Below are positions 16,434 through 27,503 of a DNA stretch of 64,000 nucleotides, piece after piece. Made by a program: the position numbers and the translations under genes. How positions within the stretch are numbered: the first letter of the stretch is position 1; every line of letters begins with the position of its first letter. The stretch is from Tatumella sp. JGM91 (GTDB lineage: Bacteria; Pseudomonadota; Gammaproteobacteria; Enterobacterales; Enterobacteriaceae): positions 1-64,000 of the forward strand of contig NZ_JAERJP010000010.1 of assembly GCF_018257575.1 (NCBI RefSeq). The letters are read 5' to 3'. Under the pieces are notes generated by a model. That model saw nothing but the letters and a program-made list of their open reading frames with translations. It was not told the origin of the DNA and searched no databases.

Positions 16434-17447
16434 TTAGCCCGGCGCGTCGTTACAGGTGGCCACCGAGTGACGGATCACCAGTGTCGGGTGGAACAGATGG
16501 GTGGTTTGCGGGGCTGGCTGCTGTTTTGATAATGCCAGTGCCAGCGAGGCAGCCTGCCGGGCCATGGTCACCACCGGATAACGGATGGTGGTCAGGCGCG
16601 GCCGCACATAGCGCGAAACCAGCACATCATCAAAGCCGATCAGCGACATCTGTCGCGGAACCTGAATACCGTTATCATTGAGGGCGGCCAGCGCCCCGGC
16701 CGCCATCGAGTCGTTATAACAGGCGACGGCGGTAAAGGCTTTCCCCTCCGCCAGCAAATGGATCATCGCCTGCTCACCGCCGGTTTCATCCGGGTCACCG
16801 TAAGCAATCAGCTGCGGGTTTAGCGGAATCTGATGTTCGCTGAGCGCCCGGTAGTAGCCCTCCAGCCGGTCACTGGCATCGGAAATCGCATGGTCGGAAC
16901 AGATAAACGCGATATTCTCATGGCCCTGCTGAATTAAATGGCGGGTTGCCAGCCAGCCACCGTAGTTATCATCCAGCGCCACACAGCGCTGCTCAAAGCC
17001 CGGCAGAATCCGGTTAATCAGTACGATACCGGGGATATGGCGCATCAGTTCTGAAAGTTCATCATCGGGAATTTTTTTGACATGCAGCACCATGGCTTCG
17101 CACTGATGACGGATCAGCTGTTCGATGGCCAGCCGCTCCTGGTGCTCGTCATGATAGCCATTACCGATCAACAGAAAGTTATTGGTCTGGCTGGCGACCT
17201 CATCGACGGCCTTTACCATCGCGCCAAAAAACGGGTCGGAGACATCGGCGACGATCAGGCCGAGGGTGGCGGCGGTTTGTTGTGCCAGTGCGCGGGCATT
17301 GGCATTGGGCTGGTAATGCAGTTGCTGCATCGCGTCCTGCACGGCCTGACGTGAAGCGTCACTGGCTTTTGGCGAGTGGTTGAGCACCCGGGAGACAGTG
17401 GCGACTGATACACCGGCCAGTCTGGCAACATCCTTTATGGTAGCCAT
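16434..17447 (-). CDS. galR: Galactose operon repressor GalR
   Basis: A LacI-family repressor of 337 residues. The N-terminal helix-turn-helix ATIKDVARLAGVSVATVSRV is the same as that of E. coli GalR, as are LNHSPKAS and the hinge PNANARALAQQT. In the sugar-binding core GLIVADVSDPFFGAMVKAV, GNGYHDEHQER, VLINRILPGFE, CYNDSMAAGALAALNDNGI and SLIGFDDVLVSRYVRPRLTT follow E. coli closely. The start is set at 17447, where the family begins. An operator-like sequence lies 14 bases upstream, so it probably represses itself. Neighbours lysA and the Omr small RNA keep the E. coli order. Confidence 0.95.
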   Translation of the reverse strand: MATIKDVARLAGVSVATVSRVLNHSPKASDASRQAVQDAMQQLHYQPNANARALAQQTAATLGLIVADVSDPFFGAMVKAVDEVASQTNNFLLIGNGYHDEHQERLAIEQLIRHQCEAMVLHVKKIPDDELSELMRHIPGIVLINRILPGFEQRCVALDDNYGGWLATRHLIQQGHENIAFICSDHAISDASDRLEGYYRALSEHQIPLNPQLIAYGDPDETGGEQAMIHLLAEGKAFTAVACYNDSMAAGALAALNDNGIQVPRQMSLIGFDDVLVSRYVRPRLTTIRYPVVTMARQAASLALALSKQQPAPQTTHLFHPTLVIRHSVATCNDAPG

Positions 17448-17460
17448 TGGTTTTTTTTCC

Positions 17461-17476
17461 GGTAAAGCGTTTACAC
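17461..17476 (-). promoter_or_regulatory. GalR/GalS operator in front of galR
   Basis: On the minus strand the sequence reads GTGTAAACGCTTTACC, matching the GalR/GalS operator consensus GTGnAAnCGnTTnCAC with one deviation (A for C at the third base from the end). It ends 14 bases before the galR start, so bound repressor would block galR transcription or initiation. Confidence 0.7.
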
Positions 17477-17716
17477 ATCGGGCCAGTGTTACGGAAAAGC
17501 GCATCCACTGCAAGGGAATAAGACGCAGCAGGGCCGCTGGCGGAGGCTGTCTGCGGCCGGTATTACCGGGCAGACCCCGGGGGAGGGTACGGACGGCCGG
17601 CAGCGGCAGGATTATGTATTTAAAGCGTTAATCTCTAAATAGCTGCTTACATTTTGCGGACAACTGTTGCGTTTATGTTGTGGAGCCGCGCAGCCATTAA
17701 CGGGTAGATTAACAGT

Positions 17717-17790
17717 CCCAGAGGTATTGATGGGTGAACATCAAACATATTTGATTACACCAGCCTGCGCTGACGCGCAGGTTTTTTTTT
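17717..17790 (+). ncRNA. omrA: OmrA/OmrB-type small RNA
   Basis: E. coli OmrA and OmrB are twin small RNAs made between aas and galR. They base-pair with mRNAs of outer-membrane proteins, curli regulator and others, with Hfq, and are activated by OmpR. Here, beside galR and on the expected strand, the sequence starts CCCAGAGGTATTGATGGGTG, matching the conserved 5' seed end of OmrA/B. It ends with a terminator hairpin CCTGCGC-TGAC-GCGCAGG and nine T bases (17764-17790). The middle differs from E. coli. A -10-like TAGATT lies at 17705-17710, seven bases before the proposed start. Only one copy is seen, not two. Confidence 0.88.
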
Positions 17791-17950
17791 GCCCGCGGTT
17801 TCTCATTTCTTCCCGTAGCCTGATATGCTGTCAATGTTTACTCTGCTTAACGATTACCAACTGATACACACTTTCGCTGTGATCCTGCGGGTAAATTGAT
17901 TATAAGACAGGGTTAATACGCCTTAATTGTTTATAATTCAGCGGAATGTT

Positions 17951-19705
17951 ATGCCCCGGACCAAGAAGACGCTGGGAAAAGACCAGACAAAAGCAACATT
18001 TAACCCTTTTCGATTTCGCCTGGTGTGCCTCGGTGTGGTCGCTTGCCTGGTCTTCCTGATTATGCGGGTCGGTGATCTGCAGTTGCTGGATCGCCCGATG
18101 CTGGAAAAAGAAGCCGACCAGCGCTCCCTGCGTGAAGTGGTTTTGCCGACTAACCGCGGCACCTTGCTGGATCGTAATGGCGATACTCTCGCCCTGAGTG
18201 TTCCCTCCCGCGACATTATCGCTGACCCCCTGAAAGTGCTGGAAGCTAATCCGGATTTTTATGACGCTAAGTGGACGTATCTGGCGTCGGCACTGAACTT
18301 ACGTCCGGCAGAGCTGGCTGCGGCGATCACCGCCAGCCCGAAAAAACGTTTTCTCTACCTCGGCAGAAAAATTGAACTGGGGATTGCCAAAGATATCTCC
18401 GGACTGCATCTGGCCGGGATTTCCAGTGTCTATGATGACAGCCGTTTTTACCCGATGAGTGATGCGGCAGCGCCGCTGATCGGTATTGTCGGGGCAGATA
18501 ACAGCGGCCTGAATGGAATAGAGCGCAGTTTTGATAAAATTCTGCAGGGCGAGCCCGGCAAAGAGAAGTACCGCCAGGATCGTCACGGCAATATTATCTC
18601 GATGATCAGTTACCAGCCACCGACCCAGCCGCCGACGGTACAACTGAGTATTGATAAATATATCCAGTACACCATGTACAGCAAACTGCGCGACGGGGTA
18701 CTGCTTAACCAGGCCGATTCCGGGGCCGCAGTAATGGTACGGGTGGATACGGGAGAAATCCTCGGTATGGCATCTTACCCGTCCTATAACCCGAATAATT
18801 ATGACGATGCAACGCCGGTTCAGATGCGTAACGTGGCGATTAACGATAGCTTTGAACCCGGCTCTACGGTTAAACCGCTGGTTGTGATGGAAGGTTTGCA
18901 GCGTCATCTGGTGCGGCCTGATTCGGTACTGGATACCACGCCATATACGGTTAACGGGCATCTGATCCGCGATGTCGGCCACTGGCCGCGTCTGACCATG
19001 ACCGGTATTTTGCAGAAATCGAGTGATATCGGGGTCTCCCATATAGCTCTGGCAATGCCGGCGGATGTGTTAGTCAATACTTACCGCTCTTTCGGGCTGG
19101 GACGCCCCACCGACTTAGGCCTGACCGGAGAGAGTACCGGTTACTTCCCGCTGCACCGCCAGCGCTGGGCTGATATCGAACGGGCGACTTTTTCGTTCGG
19201 CTATGGGCTGCGTGTCACGCCGTTGCAGATTGCCCGCGAATACGCCACCCTCGGGTCATTTGGTGTCTACCGTCCGTTGTCGATAACCAAAGTAACGCCT
19301 CCGGTGCAGGGCACGCGGGTGGCTGACGATGATGTGGTGCGCAGTGTGGTGCATATGATGGAAAGTGATGCACTGCCCGGCGGCTCCGGGGTACGCGCAG
19401 CGGTGCCCGGCTATCGTCTGGCAATTAAGACCGGTACTGCAGAAAAAATGGGCAGTAACGGTAAATATGATGGCGGTTATATTAACTACACCGCAGGGGT
19501 CGCCCCGGCCAGCCATCCGGTGGTGGCACTGGTGATTATGATTAACCACCCGACGGCGGGGGCACACTTCGGTGGCTCAGTGGCCGCGCCGGTATTTGGT
19601 AATATTATCGGCCCGGTACTTAAGTATCTGAATGTACCGCCGGATGCCCTGTACAGCACCAATACGGATATTGCTTCCGCGCCCGCGCCTGTTACCGCAC
19701 ACTGA
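17951..19705 (+). CDS. Penicillin-binding protein 3 paralogue (FtsI-like transpeptidase)
   Basis: A class B penicillin-binding protein of 584 residues, close in length to FtsI (588). It has a short basic cytoplasmic tail, one membrane helix (about residues 24-40), the N-terminal dimer or pedestal domain with PTNRGTLLDRNGDTLA, and a C-terminal transpeptidase domain. The active serine is Ser305 in EPGSTVKP, and the KTGT motif is present in AIKTGTAEK. The second motif reads SSD in KSSDIGVSHIALAMP, where E. coli FtsI has SSN. It is not in the division and cell wall cluster, so it is probably an accessory PBP3 like the second PBP3 of Salmonella (PBP3-SAL), used under special conditions such as acid. 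That function is inferred. Confidence 0.88.
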   Translation: MPRTKKTLGKDQTKATFNPFRFRLVCLGVVACLVFLIMRVGDLQLLDRPMLEKEADQRSLREVVLPTNRGTLLDRNGDTLALSVPSRDIIADPLKVLEANPDFYDAKWTYLASALNLRPAELAAAITASPKKRFLYLGRKIELGIAKDISGLHLAGISSVYDDSRFYPMSDAAAPLIGIVGADNSGLNGIERSFDKILQGEPGKEKYRQDRHGNIISMISYQPPTQPPTVQLSIDKYIQYTMYSKLRDGVLLNQADSGAAVMVRVDTGEILGMASYPSYNPNNYDDATPVQMRNVAINDSFEPGSTVKPLVVMEGLQRHLVRPDSVLDTTPYTVNGHLIRDVGHWPRLTMTGILQKSSDIGVSHIALAMPADVLVNTYRSFGLGRPTDLGLTGESTGYFPLHRQRWADIERATFSFGYGLRVTPLQIAREYATLGSFGVYRPLSITKVTPPVQGTRVADDDVVRSVVHMMESDALPGGSGVRAAVPGYRLAIKTGTAEKMGSNGKYDGGYINYTAGVAPASHPVVALVIMINHPTAGAHFGGSVAAPVFGNIIGPVLKYLNVPPDALYSTNTDIASAPAPVTAH

Positions 19706-19720
19706 GTACAGGCTTTATCA

Positions 19721-19776
19721 CCGGCCACCACATCTGCGGTGTGGCGGCCGGACGGTCGGCACTGACAGTCTGTTTT
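19721..19776 (+). terminator. Terminator region after the PBP3-like gene
   Basis: A twelve-base stem with one mismatch (CCGGCCACCACA / TGTGGCGGCCGG) at 19721-19751, then a T run TGTTTTTTCTG near 19771. The T run is displaced by about 20 bases, so the site may be Rho-assisted. Confidence 0.5.
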
Positions 19777-20002
19777 TTCTGATATTTATCGTCCGTATCC
19801 GCACCATTTTCTGCCCTCTGCCAGCCTGAGTAACAGGGTAGGTAACCTGTTGTCCTTACAAGGTTTAACCAAAACCTTACGTTTTGCCGGTGGAAAAACA
19901 GCACAGTAATTGTCAATAATACACCGGTTAATATGTTCACTTTACTGCACAAATATGGCTTCTGTCTGCTGTGTCCTCTTTCTCTGATAATCACGAAATC
20001 TG

Positions 20003-21211
20003 ATGACAAATAACATAAGTAAACCGGTTCGACATCACTGGCTGAGATGGCTGTTATTACTGCTGTTGTGTGTGGTTATCGGCGGCGTGGTCTGGCGGGT
20101 CTGGTTTTCCGCGGGCGGCGGCGCAGGGCCGGGCGGGCACGGTTTTGGCGGACCCACCCTGGTCAATGCCGGCCAGGCCGGTGAAGCGGATGTCCCCGTC
20201 TACCTGAGTGCACCCGGTACGGTTATCCCTAATGCCAGCGTTACTGTGACCAGCCGCGTGGAAGGCCAGCTGGATAAGGTGTTTTTTACCGAAGGGCAGC
20301 GGGTTAGCGCCGGACAGCTGCTGGCACAAATTGATGACCGTGGTTACCGCGCCACTCTGGCCCAGTATCAGGGGGCACTGGCGCAGAATCAGGCTTTGCT
20401 GACCAATGCCCGTTTAACCCTTGCCCGTTACCGGAAGCTGTTCGCTGAGGATTCATTATCCCGCCAGGATCTGGAAAGCCAGCAGGCGACTGTCGGCCAG
20501 TACAGTGGTGCAGTGCAGGAAGATCAGGCACAGATTGACAGTGCGAAAGTGAATATCGGGTATGCCAGAATCACCGCCCCGGTCAGCGGCCGGGTCGGTC
20601 TGCGGCTGGTTGACCCGGGGAATATGATCCAGAGCGCCTCGACCACCGGCATAGTAACCATTACCCAGATGCAGCCCGCGGCGGTAACTTTCAGTGTGCC
20701 CCAGAGCAATATTCCGCGGCTGGTGGAAAAGCTGCATCATGACCAGCCGTTACCGGCGACAGCGTTTGACCAGAACGATACCACTCCGCTGGCACAGGGG
20801 GAGGTGCGGTTTATGAGTAACAGCATTGATACCAGTACCGGCAGTATTGAGCTGAAAGCGACATTCCCTAACCAGGATGAAACCCTGTATGCCAACCAGT
20901 TTGTTAACCTGCGGCTGCAAACGGATATTCTGAAACATGCCACCGTCGTCCCGGCGCAGGCCGTGCAACTGAGCAGTGACGGCAGTTTTGTGTTTGTGAT
21001 CAATGCCGATAATACGGTGACCCGTACCGCCGTCACTCCCGGGCCTGCCTATGGCAGTGACCAGCAGGTAGTGCTGAACGGTGTGAAACCCGGCGATCGT
21101 CTGGTGACCGACGGCATTGACCGTCTGACGACAGGGGCCAGAGTCTCGGTAGCCAATGATCCGGCCAATACGGCCGCGGACAGCAGCGGACAGCCGCAGG
21201 CCGGTAATTAA
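20003..21211 (+). CDS. mdtA: Efflux pump periplasmic adaptor MdtA
   Basis: A 402-residue membrane fusion protein linking the inner-membrane RND pump MdtBC to an outer-membrane channel. It has a basic start and one membrane anchor ([19 protein letters not shown], residues 13-31), then a glycine-rich stretch. The lipoyl-like and beta-barrel halves are marked by [29 protein letters not shown] and the segment [18 protein letters not shown], typical of the MdtA group. A helical hairpin lies between. Its stop overlaps the mdtB start by one base (TAATG), so the genes are coupled. In E. coli the operon is induced by BaeSR under envelope stress, but no BaeR site was recognised in the 300 bases upstream. 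Confidence 0.9.
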   Translation: MTNNISKPVRHHWLRWLLLLLLCVVIGGVVWRVWFSAGGGAGPGGHGFGGPTLVNAGQAGEADVPVYLSAPGTVIPNASVTVTSRVEGQLDKVFFTEGQRVSAGQLLAQIDDRGYRATLAQYQGALAQNQALLTNARLTLARYRKLFAEDSLSRQDLESQQATVGQYSGAVQEDQAQIDSAKVNIGYARITAPVSGRVGLRLVDPGNMIQSASTTGIVTITQMQPAAVTFSVPQSNIPRLVEKLHHDQPLPATAFDQNDTTPLAQGEVRFMSNSIDTSTGSIELKATFPNQDETLYANQFVNLRLQTDILKHATVVPAQAVQLSSDGSFVFVINADNTVTRTAVTPGPAYGSDQQVVLNGVKPGDRLVTDGIDRLTTGARVSVANDPANTAADSSGQPQAGN

Positions 21212-24200
21212 TGAATCCGTCCAGACTCTTTATTCAGCGACCGGTCGCCACCATTTTACTGATGGCCGGTATTCTGTTATCCGGCCTGTTCGCCTACCGT
21301 TTTCTGTCGGTGTCGGCATTACCGCAGGTCGATTACCCGACCATTCAGGTGACCACCCTTTATCCGGGGGCCAGCCCGACAGTGATGTCGACGTCGGTGA
21401 CCGCGCCTCTGGAACGTAATCTGGGAGAAATGAGCGGCCTCAGCCAGATGACATCGGAGACGTCCGGCGGATCTTCACTGATCACCTTACGCTTCGGGCT
21501 GGATATTTCGCTGGATGTGGCTGAGCAGGAAGTGCAGGCCGCGATTAACAGCGCCAACAGCCTGCTGCCTGATGATTTACCGAACCCTCCGACCTATAAA
21601 AAAGTGAACCCGGCAGATACGGCGGTGATCACCCTGTCGGCCACCGCCGATAACCTGCCCCTGACGCAGGTGCAGGACCTGGTCAATACCCGTGTGGCAC
21701 TGAAACTGTCACAGATTAACGGGGTAGGGATGGTCAGCCTGGCCGGGGGGAATCAGCCGGCGATTCGGGTGCAGTTAAACCCGCAGGCGCTGGCAGCCCA
21801 TAATCTGACCCTTGCCGATGTGAACACGCTGATTAATAACAGTAATGTTAATGGCTCTAAGGGCGGATTTGACGGTAAATATCATTCGGTGACTATCGAC
21901 GCCAATGACCAGCTGAGAACCCCGCAACAATACGCCAATCTGATCCTCACCTGGCAAAACGGTGCCGCCCTGCGGCTGAAAGATATTGCCACCATTACGC
22001 AGGGGGCGGAAAACCGCTTTCAGGCCGCCCGTGTTAACAATAAACCGGCGATTATCATTAATGTCCGGCGTCAGCCGGGTGCCAATGTTATTCAGGTGGT
22101 TGACAGTATTAAAAAGCAGCTGCCGTCACTGCAGGCGGCATTACCGGACGGGGTGACACTGTCGGTGGTCTCTGACCGCACCCGGACCATCCGGGCTTCG
22201 ATAGCCGATGTACAGTTTGAACTCCTGTTATCGGTGGCTCTGGTGGTGATGGTGACCTTTCTGTTCCTGCGTAATCTGTCGGCGACCCTGATCCCCAGTG
22301 TGGCGGTGCCATTGTCACTGGTCGGCACTTTCGGTGTGATGTATCTGCTCGGTTTCAGCCTGAATAACCTGTCGCTGATGGCCCTGACGATTGCCACCGG
22401 GTTTGTTATTGATGATGCGATTGTGGTGGTGGAAAATATTTCACGACGGCTGGAAGAGGGCGAACCGCCGATGGAAGCGGCCCTGAAAGGCTCGCAGCAA
22501 ATCGGCTTTACCCTGATTTCTCTGACCTTTTCTCTGATTGCGGTGCTGATCCCGCTGCTGTTTATGGGCGACGTGGTCGGCCGGTTATTCCGCGAGTTTG
22601 CCATTACCCTGGCGGTATCGATTCTGGTGTCGCTGGTAGTGTCACTGACCCTGACACCGATGCTCTGTGCTTATCTGCTGCGCCATATCCCGCCACAGAA
22701 ACAGTCCCGCTTTGCCCGTAAGGGCGAGGCCGTGTTTGAGCGTATTATCCGCGGCTATGACCGGTTACTCGGGGGGGTTCTCCGCCATCAGAAAATAACC
22801 CTGCTGGTGGCGCTGGCGACATTTGCCCTGACGGCGGTACTGTATCTGCTGGTGCCGAAAGGTTTCTTTCCGCAGCAGGATACAGGACTGATCCAGGGGG
22901 TGACCGTGGCTTCCCAGGATATTTCATTCCGTGAAATGTCCCGTCAGCAACAGGCATTGGCTGAGCAGATACTGAAAAATCCTGCGGTGGCGTCCCTGAC
23001 GTCGGTGATTGGGATTGACGGCACCAATACCAGCCTTAACCGCGGGCGGTTGCAGATTAACCTGAAACCTTTTTCACAACGCAGCCTTAGCGGGGCGCAG
23101 GTGACTGAGCAGTTACAGCAGGCGGCGAAGCAGGTCGCGGGGATTAAACTCTATATGCAGCAGGCTCAGGATCTGACCGTCAACGATCAGGTCACCCCGA
23201 GTCAGTATCAGTTCACCCTGGCCTCACTGGACAGTGAAACCCTGGTCAGCTGGACACCGAAGCTGGTGGCAGCACTGGAGAAACGCCCTGAATTTAACAG
23301 TGTGATCAGTAATCTGCAGGATCAGGGGCGGATTGCCTATCTGGATATAGATCGTGATAAAGCGTCGCGACTGGGGATCACCGCCTCCGACGTGGATACG
23401 GCGCTGTATAATGCGTTCGGCCAGCGACTGGTATCGACGATTTTCACCCAGTCCAGCCAGTACCGGGTGGTACTGGAAGTGGCCCCGCAGTATCAGAATA
23501 GCCCGCAGTCACTGAACGATATTTATCTGCCAACCTCAGTGACCGACAGTACGTCACCGGCGACGGATTCATCGTCCTCCGGCAGCAGTTCCGCGGACAG
23601 CAGCAGCTCCGCGACCACCACCCGCAGCGGGATGGTGAAACTGACGTCAATCGCTACCCTCCACCAGCGGCCAGGCGCACTGATGAATATGCGTCTGAAC
23701 CAGTATCCGGCGGTTATGGTGTCGTTTAATCTCAATCCGGGCTACTCCATCGAACAGGGGCAGCAGGCGATCAGCGAAGTCAGCCAGCAACTGAAATTAC
23801 CGGCATCGGTTAACCTGCAATATCAGGGTGAGGCAGCGGCCTTTAAGCGCGCCACCGGTAATACATTGTGGCTGATCCTTGCCGCCTTACTGACCATGTA
23901 TCTGGTGCTGGGGATTCTCTATGAGAGCTTTATTCATCCGGTGACCATCCTGTCGACCCTGCCTTCGGCGGCGATCGGCGCGTTGCTGGCGTTACTGTTC
24001 AGCGGTACGGAATTCAGTCTGATTGCATTAATCGGGGTGATCCTGCTGATTGGGATAGTGAAAAAGAACGCCATTATGATGATTGATTTCGCCCTTGAGG
24101 CGGAAAAAACCCGCCATCTGTCGGCGCGTGAGGCGATCCATCAGGCCTGCCTGCTGCGCTTCCGGCCCATTCTGATGACCACCATGGCGGCCCTGCTCGG

Positions 24201-24402
24201 TGCTCTGCCACTGATGCTGGCCAGCGGTTCCGGCTCTGAATTACGTCAGCCGCTGGGGCTGGTGATTGTCGGCGGTTTAATTGTCAGTCAGGTGCTGACC
24301 CTGTTCTCCACCCCTGTCATTTATCTGTGGTTTGACGGGTGGTCGCGACGTGGTCAGCGCTTTATTAAACGCCGCCAGCAACACTCGCGGGAGGGGCAAT
24401 GA
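21211..24402 (+). CDS. mdtB: RND efflux transporter MdtB
   Basis: An inner-membrane proton-driven pump subunit of 1063 residues; E. coli MdtB has 1040. MdtB and MdtC form a mixed trimer exporting bile salts, novobiocin and similar compounds. The start [19 protein letters not shown], the porter region, the HAE-type helix [17 protein letters not shown] with its proton-relay acidic pair, and the second-half block [20 protein letters not shown] are present. Unusual is a serine-rich segment at about residues 776-805 (encoded near 23536-23625, with [15 protein letters not shown]) in the second periplasmic loop, which accounts for the extra length. It overlaps mdtC by four bases (ATGA). Confidence 0.92.
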   Translation: MNPSRLFIQRPVATILLMAGILLSGLFAYRFLSVSALPQVDYPTIQVTTLYPGASPTVMSTSVTAPLERNLGEMSGLSQMTSETSGGSSLITLRFGLDISLDVAEQEVQAAINSANSLLPDDLPNPPTYKKVNPADTAVITLSATADNLPLTQVQDLVNTRVALKLSQINGVGMVSLAGGNQPAIRVQLNPQALAAHNLTLADVNTLINNSNVNGSKGGFDGKYHSVTIDANDQLRTPQQYANLILTWQNGAALRLKDIATITQGAENRFQAARVNNKPAIIINVRRQPGANVIQVVDSIKKQLPSLQAALPDGVTLSVVSDRTRTIRASIADVQFELLLSVALVVMVTFLFLRNLSATLIPSVAVPLSLVGTFGVMYLLGFSLNNLSLMALTIATGFVIDDAIVVVENISRRLEEGEPPMEAALKGSQQIGFTLISLTFSLIAVLIPLLFMGDVVGRLFREFAITLAVSILVSLVVSLTLTPMLCAYLLRHIPPQKQSRFARKGEAVFERIIRGYDRLLGGVLRHQKITLLVALATFALTAVLYLLVPKGFFPQQDTGLIQGVTVASQDISFREMSRQQQALAEQILKNPAVASLTSVIGIDGTNTSLNRGRLQINLKPFSQRSLSGAQVTEQLQQAAKQVAGIKLYMQQAQDLTVNDQVTPSQYQFTLASLDSETLVSWTPKLVAALEKRPEFNSVISNLQDQGRIAYLDIDRDKASRLGITASDVDTALYNAFGQRLVSTIFTQSSQYRVVLEVAPQYQNSPQSLNDIYLPTSVTDSTSPATDSSSSGSSSADSSSSATTTRSGMVKLTSIATLHQRPGALMNMRLNQYPAVMVSFNLNPGYSIEQGQQAISEVSQQLKLPASVNLQYQGEAAAFKRATGNTLWLILAALLTMYLVLGILYESFIHPVTILSTLPSAAIGALLALLFSGTEFSLIALIGVILLIGIVKKNAIMMIDFALEAEKTRHLSAREAIHQACLLRFRPILMTTMAALLGALPLMLASGSGSELRQPLGLVIVGGLIVSQVLTLFSTPVIYLWFDGWSRRGQRFIKRRQQHSREGQ

Positions 24403-27400
24403 GTATTACCCGGCTGTTTATTTTCCGGCCGGTTGCCACGCTGCTGCTGACGATGGCGATCCTGCTGCTCGGGGCGCTGGGTTACCGGCTGCTGCCGGTG
24501 GCCCCGTTACCGCAGGTGGATTTCCCGACCATTATGGTCAGTGCCAGCCTGCCAGGGGCCAGCCCCGAAACGATGGCGGCCACGGTGGCCACCCCGCTGG
24601 AGCGCGCGCTGGGCGAAATTTCCGGGGTCACGGAAATGACGTCCGACAGTTCTCAGGGCTCCACCACTATTATTTTGCAGTTTGATCTGAGCCGGAATAT
24701 TAACGGTGCGGCACGGGATGTTCAGGCGGCGATTAATGCGGCCCGCAGCCTGCTGCCTGGCAGTATGCCGTCGCTGCCGACCTACCGCAAAGCTAACCCG
24801 TCTGACGCACCGATTGTGATGCTGGCCCTGACCTCCTCCAGCCGGACGCCCGGTGAACTCTACGATATTGCGGAAAGTCAGGTCGAACAGGTGCTGTCGC
24901 AGGTTAACGGCGTAGGCTCGGTGTCTCTGATGGGCAGCTCTTTACCGGCGGTACGTATTGATCTGCAGCCGGAAAAACTGACCGATTACGGAATTTCGCT
25001 GGATGCGGTACGCCGTGCCGTCGCCGACAGCACCTCCGACTTACCGAAGGGCTACCTGCAGGGCGATACCCTGTCCTGGTCTATCGACAGTAACAGCCAG
25101 CTGGACAGTGCCGCCCGCTACCGGAACCTGATTGTCCGTTATCAGAACGGCACTGCGGTACGTTTACATGATGTGGCGACGGTTTATGACGGGGTTCAGG
25201 ATAAATACAGCGCCGGTTTTCTGAACGGTAAGCCGGCTGTGATGGTCGGCATCACCCGCCAGGCCGGTGCCAATATGCTGCAAACGATTGATGCCATCAA
25301 AGCGCAGCTGCCGGGGTTACGGGCTTCGATACCGGCCGATACAGATCTGCAATTGGTCATTGACCGGGCCCCTCTGGTTCGCGCCTCGCTGTACGATACA
25401 GAAGAAACTCTGCTGACAGCGGTACTGCTGGTGATCGGGGTAGTGTTTGTTTTTTTACGTCACTGGCGGGCGGTGGTCATTCCGGCCCTGGCGTTACCCG
25501 TGTCACTGATTGGCACCTGTATGGTGATGTATCTGCTGGGGTACAGCCTCGATAACCTGTCACTGATGGCGTTGATTATTGCCACCGGATTTGTGGTGGA
25601 TGATGCGATAGTGGTGCTGGAAAATATTATGCGCCATATCGAAGCCGGACTCGGGCCGGTACGGGCGGCGGTGCGGGGCGCGCAGGAAGTCAGTTTCACG
25701 GTCCTGTCCATGACCGTCTCGCTGATTGCGGTGTTTATCCCGATTCTGCTGATGGGCGGGATTGTCGGACGTCTGTTCCGCGAATTTGCCGTCACCCTGT
25801 CAGTCTCTCTGGTGATCTCCATGCTGGTTTCCCTGAGCCTGACACCGATGCTCTGTGCCAGGTTACTGAAACGCCAGCCCCCGGCCACACGGCCGGTGCA
25901 TCCGGTATTTCGCTGGACAGAGCAGCAGCTTAACCGGCTGCTGAATGCCTATACCAGGGCACTGCGGCTGGTGATGGCGCATCAGAAACTGACCATTTTC
26001 AGTCTGCTGCTGACCATTCTGCTGAACCTGTTCCTTTATTCTGTCGTGCAGAAAGGCTTTTTCCCCGACCAGGATACGGGGCTGCTGATGGGGGTGGTGC
26101 GTGCGGATCAGAATATTTCTTTCCAGGCAATGAAGCCGAAGGTGGAGCAGTTTACGGAGATTATCCGTGCCGACCCGGCGGTGGACACTGTGATGTCCTC
26201 AATGGGCGGCGGGATGTTTGGTTCACGAAATACGGCGAACTTCTTTATCCGGCTGAAAGATTTTAACCAGCGCACGGCGACGGCCACCGAGGTGGCAAAC
26301 CGGTTGACCCAGAAAGCCCGCCAGGTTGCCGGGGCTCAGATGTTCCTGATGGCGGCCCAGGACTTGCATATCGGCGGGCGCAGTGCCAATGCCACCTATC
26401 AGTACAGCCTGCAGGCCGATGACCTCGACCTGTTACGGCTCTGGACACCGAAAGTCACGGCCGCATTACGCGCCATTCCGCAACTGACCAGTGTGGATTC
26501 TGATTCACAGACCGGCGGGCAGGAAGTGATGATTGATATTGACCGCGACCGTGCCAGCCGGTTAGGGGTCAGCGTGAGTATGCTGGATACCCTGCTGAAT
26601 AACTCGTTCAGCCAGCGGCAGATTGCCACTGTCTACAAAACCCTCAACCAGTATCATGTGGTGATGATGCTGCAAAGCAGCGCGACCAGCGACCCGTCTG
26701 AGCTGCAACACCTGTATGTGATTAATAACAGCGGTGATCGGATCCCGCTATCGGCCTTTGCCCGTTTCAGCGGCGGCAATGCTCCTTTGTCGGTGGCCCA
26801 TCAGGGACAGTCGGCGACCACGACTATTGCTTTTAACCTGGCCAACGGCGTATCCCTCGAACAGGCTCAGGGGCTGATCAGACAGGCGATGGCGAAGATT
26901 GCCCTGCCGGGCACCATCCAGGCGGGTTTCCAGGGCACCGCCAAAGCGTTCAGCGACCTGACGGCCACTATGCCGTGGCTGATTGCGGCGGCACTGGCGG
27001 CGGTGTATATCGTGCTGGGGATGCTGTATGAAAGTTATATTCATCCGCTGACGATCCTCTCGACCCTGCCGTCGGCGGGGGTCGGTGCCTTACTGTTATT
27101 ACTGCTAACCCATACTCAGCTGACAGTGATTGCGCTGATCGGCATTGTGCTGCTGATTGGCATTGTCAAAAAGAATGCCATTATGATGATCGATTTTGCG
27201 CTGGAGGCGGAGCGTAAGCAGGGGCTCAGCCCGCAGCAGGCAATAATGCAGGCCTGTATTCACCGTTTCCGGCCGATTATGATGACCACACTGGCCGCGT
27301 TTTTCGGGGCACTGCCTCTGGCTCTGGGCCACGGCGGGGATGCAGACTTACGCAGTCCCCTCGGGCTGGCAATTGCCGGTGGTCTGGCCCTGAGCCAGTT

Positions 27401-27500
27401 ACTGACGCTTTTTACCACCCCGGTGGTGTACCTGTGGCTGGACCGGTTAAGCCGGGCCACCAAACGACAATGGCACCGTGTACGGGCCTCAGGATCCTGA
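24399..27500 (+). CDS. mdtC: RND efflux transporter MdtC
   Basis: Second pump subunit, 1033 residues (1025 in E. coli). It starts [20 protein letters not shown] and shows the same two-fold RND layout: two groups of membrane helices, each preceded by a large periplasmic porter loop. [19 protein letters not shown] carries the acidic residues of proton translocation, and [20 protein letters not shown] the matching second-half motif. [13 protein letters not shown] marks the second porter region. It is translationally coupled to mdtB and is followed three bases later by the outer-membrane factor gene. Confidence 0.92.
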   Translation: MSITRLFIFRPVATLLLTMAILLLGALGYRLLPVAPLPQVDFPTIMVSASLPGASPETMAATVATPLERALGEISGVTEMTSDSSQGSTTIILQFDLSRNINGAARDVQAAINAARSLLPGSMPSLPTYRKANPSDAPIVMLALTSSSRTPGELYDIAESQVEQVLSQVNGVGSVSLMGSSLPAVRIDLQPEKLTDYGISLDAVRRAVADSTSDLPKGYLQGDTLSWSIDSNSQLDSAARYRNLIVRYQNGTAVRLHDVATVYDGVQDKYSAGFLNGKPAVMVGITRQAGANMLQTIDAIKAQLPGLRASIPADTDLQLVIDRAPLVRASLYDTEETLLTAVLLVIGVVFVFLRHWRAVVIPALALPVSLIGTCMVMYLLGYSLDNLSLMALIIATGFVVDDAIVVLENIMRHIEAGLGPVRAAVRGAQEVSFTVLSMTVSLIAVFIPILLMGGIVGRLFREFAVTLSVSLVISMLVSLSLTPMLCARLLKRQPPATRPVHPVFRWTEQQLNRLLNAYTRALRLVMAHQKLTIFSLLLTILLNLFLYSVVQKGFFPDQDTGLLMGVVRADQNISFQAMKPKVEQFTEIIRADPAVDTVMSSMGGGMFGSRNTANFFIRLKDFNQRTATATEVANRLTQKARQVAGAQMFLMAAQDLHIGGRSANATYQYSLQADDLDLLRLWTPKVTAALRAIPQLTSVDSDSQTGGQEVMIDIDRDRASRLGVSVSMLDTLLNNSFSQRQIATVYKTLNQYHVVMMLQSSATSDPSELQHLYVINNSGDRIPLSAFARFSGGNAPLSVAHQGQSATTTIAFNLANGVSLEQAQGLIRQAMAKIALPGTIQAGFQGTAKAFSDLTATMPWLIAAALAAVYIVLGMLYESYIHPLTILSTLPSAGVGALLLLLLTHTQLTVIALIGIVLLIGIVKKNAIMMIDFALEAERKQGLSPQQAIMQACIHRFRPIMMTTLAAFFGALPLALGHGGDADLRSPLGLAIAGGLALSQLLTLFTTPVVYLWLDRLSRATKRQWHRVRASGS

Positions 27501-27503
27501 CCG

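Noticed and set aside
18299-19042. 247-codon minus-strand frame opposite the PBP3-like gene
   Set aside because: It is an antisense shadow of a conserved gene with no ribosome binding site or recognisable domain.
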